Assembly (NCBI RefSeq): GCF_007748095.1
Contig: NZ_CP036287.1
Coordinates: 3,162,001-3,226,000, forward strand
Direction: 5' to 3'
Source: Engelhardtia mirabilis
GTDB lineage: Bacteria; Planctomycetota; UBA1135; GCA-002686595
Length of the DNA: 64,000 bases
Position 1 is the first letter of the stretch. Every line of letters starts with the position of its first letter. This document shows positions 61,314 to 64,000 of this stretch, piece after piece. Under the pieces are notes generated by a model. The model saw only the letters and a list, made by a program, of their open reading frames with translations, was not told the origin of the DNA and searched no databases. The position numbers and the translations under genes are program-made.

Positions 61314-62894
61314 CTACCGACCGGAGCCCGGGCCCGGCCCGCCCGCGGGCGCTCCGGGGTCATCGCCCCCGCGGTCGGTGCTCAGGAGGCGCTCGAGCCG
61401 GTCCGGCTCGATGCGGATCTGGCGGATCTTCCCGCCGCCCACCTGGACCATGCCGGGGGGGGCGCCCTTGGGCTTGCGGATCTGCTTGCGGAGGGCGAGG
61501 TGCACCGCCACCCGCCCGGCGTCCCTCAGGGGCGAGAAGTGGGCCGCCAGGTGGGCGGCGTCCAGCACGTCCTCCTGGTTGGGCTCACGGTCCTTGGCCA
61601 CCCGCAGGATCACGTGGCTGCCCGGCGAGTCGGCCGTATGCAGCCACAGGTCGTTGCCGCGGGCGATGCGGAGGCTGAGCTGGTCGTTGTCCCGCGCGTT
61701 GCGACCGACCAGGATCTCGCCACCGGCCCGGCCGGTGAAGGTCCGGTAGGGCAGTCGCGCGGCCTGGACCTGGACGCGCTTGGCGCGGTCCTGACCCAGG
61801 GGTTCGAGGAACTTGGCGGCCACGGCGCGCTGCTCGATCTCCTCGGGCGCCGCGCCTTCGGCCAGATCCTCGAGGAGGCCCTCGATCGCGGCGATGCGCT
61901 TCGCGGCCAGGCCGGCCTCGCGCTCGATCTCGCCCGCGCTGCGTTCCAGCTTGTGGTAGCGGTCGAACTGGCGCTGGACGTTGGCCTGGGGCGAGAGCTT
62001 GGGGTCCAGAGCGATCACGCGCGTGGCGCCGTCGTCGTACCAGTCCTGGAGTTCGATCGACTCGAGCCCGCGGTGCAGTTGACCCATGGCGGCCTTGAGC
62101 AGCTCGGCGTCCTGCAAGACCCGCTCGGCGCCGGCGGCGGCCTCGCGACGCCGCTCGAGTCCGTCCGCCAGGGACCGTGCCCGGGACAGCTTGCGCTCGA
62201 GGCGCTGACGCACGCCCTTGCTCTCGCGCGCGGTGCGCGCGCCGTCGGCCGCGCCGCCGATGTGCCACTCGACGCGCCAGGACAGGGGCCCGTCGATCCT
62301 GCGCGGCCGCGCGTCCTCGTCGTCGACCTCGGGTTCCGGCAAGGCGATCGCGAGGGGCTCGTCGTCGGCGGCGGTTCCCGGCTTGCCCGGTGGGGGAGTC
62401 CAGGGCTGGCCAACGATCAGCCGTGGGGTCGCTCCCGCCTTGCTCGGCGGGGGCACGAGGATCGCCTGCACCAGCTCGCGGCCGTCGAGCAGCACCAGGT
62501 TGGCGTGCCGCCCGGTCAGCTCGGCCACCAGGGCCGGGCGCGGGACCTCGCCCGTGGCGTCGCGGAAGCGCAGCAGGGCGATGCGGTCGCCGCGTGGCTG
62601 CTCGATCGCCGCCAGGGTGCTGCCGACCAAGAGCGCGGCAGCCCGGTCGAAGAAGGAGCCGACCGAGCCCCTGTGCTTGAAGGCGCGGCCCTGCTGCAGG
62701 TGGACGCGCGGTCCTTCGGGGTCAGCGGACAGGCGGATGCGCCGCACCGCCGGTCCGCCCTCCTCGAGCGGCTCCAGCACCACCAACAGATCGCGGGGCG
62801 GCAGCGGCTGGATCTCGCGCACGCGCGCGCCCTCGCACAGGGGGCGAAGCTCAGCCAGGAGCTCCCCCAAGTGCGAGGCGCGCAGCGCGTGCAT
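61314..62894 (-). CDS. NFACT-family RqcH-like protein
   Basis: A 526-residue protein of the NFACT/fibronectin-binding-A type. The N-terminal domain (GELLAELRPLCEGARVREIQ) precedes coiled-coil helices (YHKLERSAGEIEREAGLAAKRI) and an NFACT-R/DUF814 part (GGEILVGRNARDNDQLSLRIARGNDLWLHTADSPGSHVIL). Bacterial RqcH adds alanine tails to stalled nascent chains on the large ribosomal subunit; this may be a relative. The gene lies 19 bases from ndk on the same strand. Confidence 0.82.
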   Translation of the reverse strand: MHALRASHLGELLAELRPLCEGARVREIQPLPPRDLLVVLEPLEEGGPAVRRIRLSADPEGPRVHLQQGRAFKHRGSVGSFFDRAAALLVGSTLAAIEQPRGDRIALLRFRDATGEVPRPALVAELTGRHANLVLLDGRELVQAILVPPPSKAGATPRLIVGQPWTPPPGKPGTAADDEPLAIALPEPEVDDEDARPRRIDGPLSWRVEWHIGGAADGARTARESKGVRQRLERKLSRARSLADGLERRREAAAGAERVLQDAELLKAAMGQLHRGLESIELQDWYDDGATRVIALDPKLSPQANVQRQFDRYHKLERSAGEIEREAGLAAKRIAAIEGLLEDLAEGAAPEEIEQRAVAAKFLEPLGQDRAKRVQVQAARLPYRTFTGRAGGEILVGRNARDNDQLSLRIARGNDLWLHTADSPGSHVILRVAKDREPNQEDVLDAAHLAAHFSPLRDAGRVAVHLALRKQIRKPKGAPPGMVQVGGGKIRQIRIEPDRLERLLSTDRGGDDPGAPAGGPGPGSGR

Positions 62895-62913
62895 GGTGGG
62901 ACCCAGGTGAACC

Positions 62914-63387
62914 TCAGCCCTTCAGCTCTTCGCCGACGCTGTAGGACCACTCCAGGGTGCAGGGGGTCCAGTCGACGAGCTCGTCGGCGCCGGGGAAGAA
63001 GAGTGCCAGTTCCTTGGCCGCGGACTCAGCGCTGTCGGAGCCGTGCACGAGGTTGTTGGAGAAGGACATCCCCAGGTCGCCGCGGATGGTGCCGGGAGCG
63101 GCTTCGCGGGCGTTGGTCTTGCCCATCAGACCGCGCACGACGGCGATCGCGTCGATGCCCTCGAGGGCCATGGCGACCACCGGTCCGGAGCCCATGAAGC
63201 CGACCAGGCTCGGGAAGAAGGGGCGCTCCTTGTGGTCGGAATAGTGCTGCTCGAGCAGTTCCTTGGGGAACTGGCGCAGCTTCATGCCGACCAGCTTCAA
63301 GCCCTTCTGCTCGAAGCGGGTGAGGATCTGGCCGACGAGGCCACGCTGGACGGCGTCGGGCTTGCAGAGGACGAGGGTGCGTTCCAT
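62914..63387 (-). CDS. ndk: Nucleoside diphosphate kinase
   Basis: This enzyme moves the terminal phosphate from ATP to nucleoside diphosphates. The 157-residue length is normal. The KPDAVQRGLVGQI start and the active-site His115 in NNLVHGSDS are clear. The gene is 19 bases upstream of the NFACT gene and the two may be one operon. Confidence 0.95.
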   Translation of the reverse strand: MERTLVLCKPDAVQRGLVGQILTRFEQKGLKLVGMKLRQFPKELLEQHYSDHKERPFFPSLVGFMGSGPVVAMALEGIDAIAVVRGLMGKTNAREAAPGTIRGDLGMSFSNNLVHGSDSAESAAKELALFFPGADELVDWTPCTLEWSYSVGEELKG

Positions 63388-63868
63388 TGCGGATCGTGGG
63401 CGTTGCCCGATGGGGCGGTGGTGGGGCGTCGTCCTGCGGATGGGGCGCGGGACGTGGAGGAGACAGCTGTGTGGACAGCACAGAGGACAGCGGTGCCGGA
63501 CTGCCCGCGAAGCCGTGTTGGCTCCAAGGCGGGGCAGACAGGTCGAATCCGGCCGCTGCGGCGCGAATTTCGAGCGCAGGAGTCTACTGGGGCCGCCTGC
63601 CCGCGCAAGGCGCGGGGCCGCCGGGTCGGCTGCCGAGGGATGGACTGCGCGAGAGTGCGACAAAGTGTCGCAGTCTTCCCCAGGGTCGTCGGCCGGCCCG
63701 TGCACGGGCGGGGCGGCGCCGCCTGGATTTGAGTCGAAACCCGCGTCCCGCTGTTGACCCGGCGACCGCCAGCTCTAGATTGGCTCGCCGAAAGCGCGAT
63801 TCGGAACGCTCCGAGTCGCGTCAGCTCTCTCTCACCGGTCAATCTCACCGGCCTTCGATGACGCGCTC
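63388..63868. other. Intergenic region upstream of ndk
   Basis: About 480 bases that should include promoters of ndk (minus strand) and of a plus-strand gene starting near 63869. No supported gene or structure was seen. Open frames here do not show coding character. Confidence 0.4.
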
Positions 63869-64000
63869 GTGAGCGATACAAGACGATCGACCAGCGGCAG
63901 TCGACCCGACGAGACTCGCTCGCGCGGGGCCGACGACCAAGAACAGGCAGGCCGAGACGAGGCAAGCCGAGACGAGGCAAGTCGAGACGAGGCAAGTCGA
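63869..64000 (+). CDS. Possible N-terminal part of a repeat-rich protein (3' end outside window)
   Basis: A 44-codon open frame from GTG reads (V)SDTRRSTSGSRPDETRSRG and then three copies of RDEAS at the DNA edge, made by 15-base tandem repeats. No stop occurs before the window ends. The low complexity and lack of a clear ribosome-binding site make this only a weak call; it could also be non-coding repeat DNA. Confidence 0.3.
   Translation, partial: MSDTRRSTSGSRPDETRSRGADDQEQAGRDEASRDEASRDEASR

Overview
This is a very GC-rich chromosomal window from a bacterium with a Gram-negative-type envelope. I think it is most likely a planctomycete-like lineage, with moderate confidence. The hints are a DUF58/BatA pair, long secreted proteins of unknown function, a DUF4388 protein, a HEAT-repeat lipoprotein, a fused PurS-PurL, and many signal peptides and lipoboxes. 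There is no rRNA or other direct phylogenetic marker.

Layout of the chromosome. At 1-10 kb lie the end of a DUF58 gene, a BatA-type membrane protein, a flippase-like membrane protein, an NhaC antiporter with an unusual extra domain, asparaginyl-tRNA synthetase and a large secreted HELTH metalloprotease-like protein. At 10-19 kb are secreted or lipoprotein genes, a 1066-residue DUF4388/PEGA protein, a coupled MobA-like/MoeB-ThiF pair and a small outer-membrane-like lipoprotein, followed by tRNA-His(GTG). The 16-24 kb stretch holds small mobile DNA: a 161-bp TA-flanked MITE (two full copies and one fragment), a second repeat of about 174 bp beside each full copy, and a complete IS630-family element. 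At 24-31 kb are a HEAT-repeat protein, a three-gene pseudopilin operon and two large proteins of unknown function.

From 31783 to 48567 lies an integrated element of about 16.8 kb. It has cut a tRNA-Arg(TCT) gene exactly in its 7-nt anticodon loop. The 3' half lies at 31745-31789 and the 5' half at 48561-48599, and neither end restores the gene. The element carries its own intact tRNA-Arg(TCT) at 32679-32755, which probably replaces the gene it broke. Next to that tRNA is a restriction/defence-like cluster: a HARE-HTH + GIY-YIG nuclease, a PLD-family restriction endonuclease convergent with an adenine methyltransferase, a small HTH protein, and a zinc-ribbon + DUF4062 pair. The rest resembles a phage satellite: a sigma-70-like factor, an overlapping operon of small genes, a NUMOD/GIY-YIG protein, a terminase-small-subunit-like protein, a D5/P4-type primase-helicase with an iteron-like repeat field at its 3' end, two small regulators including an excisionase, and a tyrosine integrase next to the right attachment site. 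No capsid, portal or tail gene is visible.

To the right of the element are tRNA-Pro(TGG), purD, a Fur-family regulator, a small lipoprotein, purQ and a purS-purL fusion (three purine-pathway proteins close together), accA with a strong hairpin after it, an ECF sigma/anti-sigma pair followed by a secreted PDZ protein, a TPR lipoprotein, an NFACT/RqcH-like protein and ndk. The window ends inside the start of a repeat-rich reading frame. Gene functions are assigned from motifs read by eye; no database search was possible.
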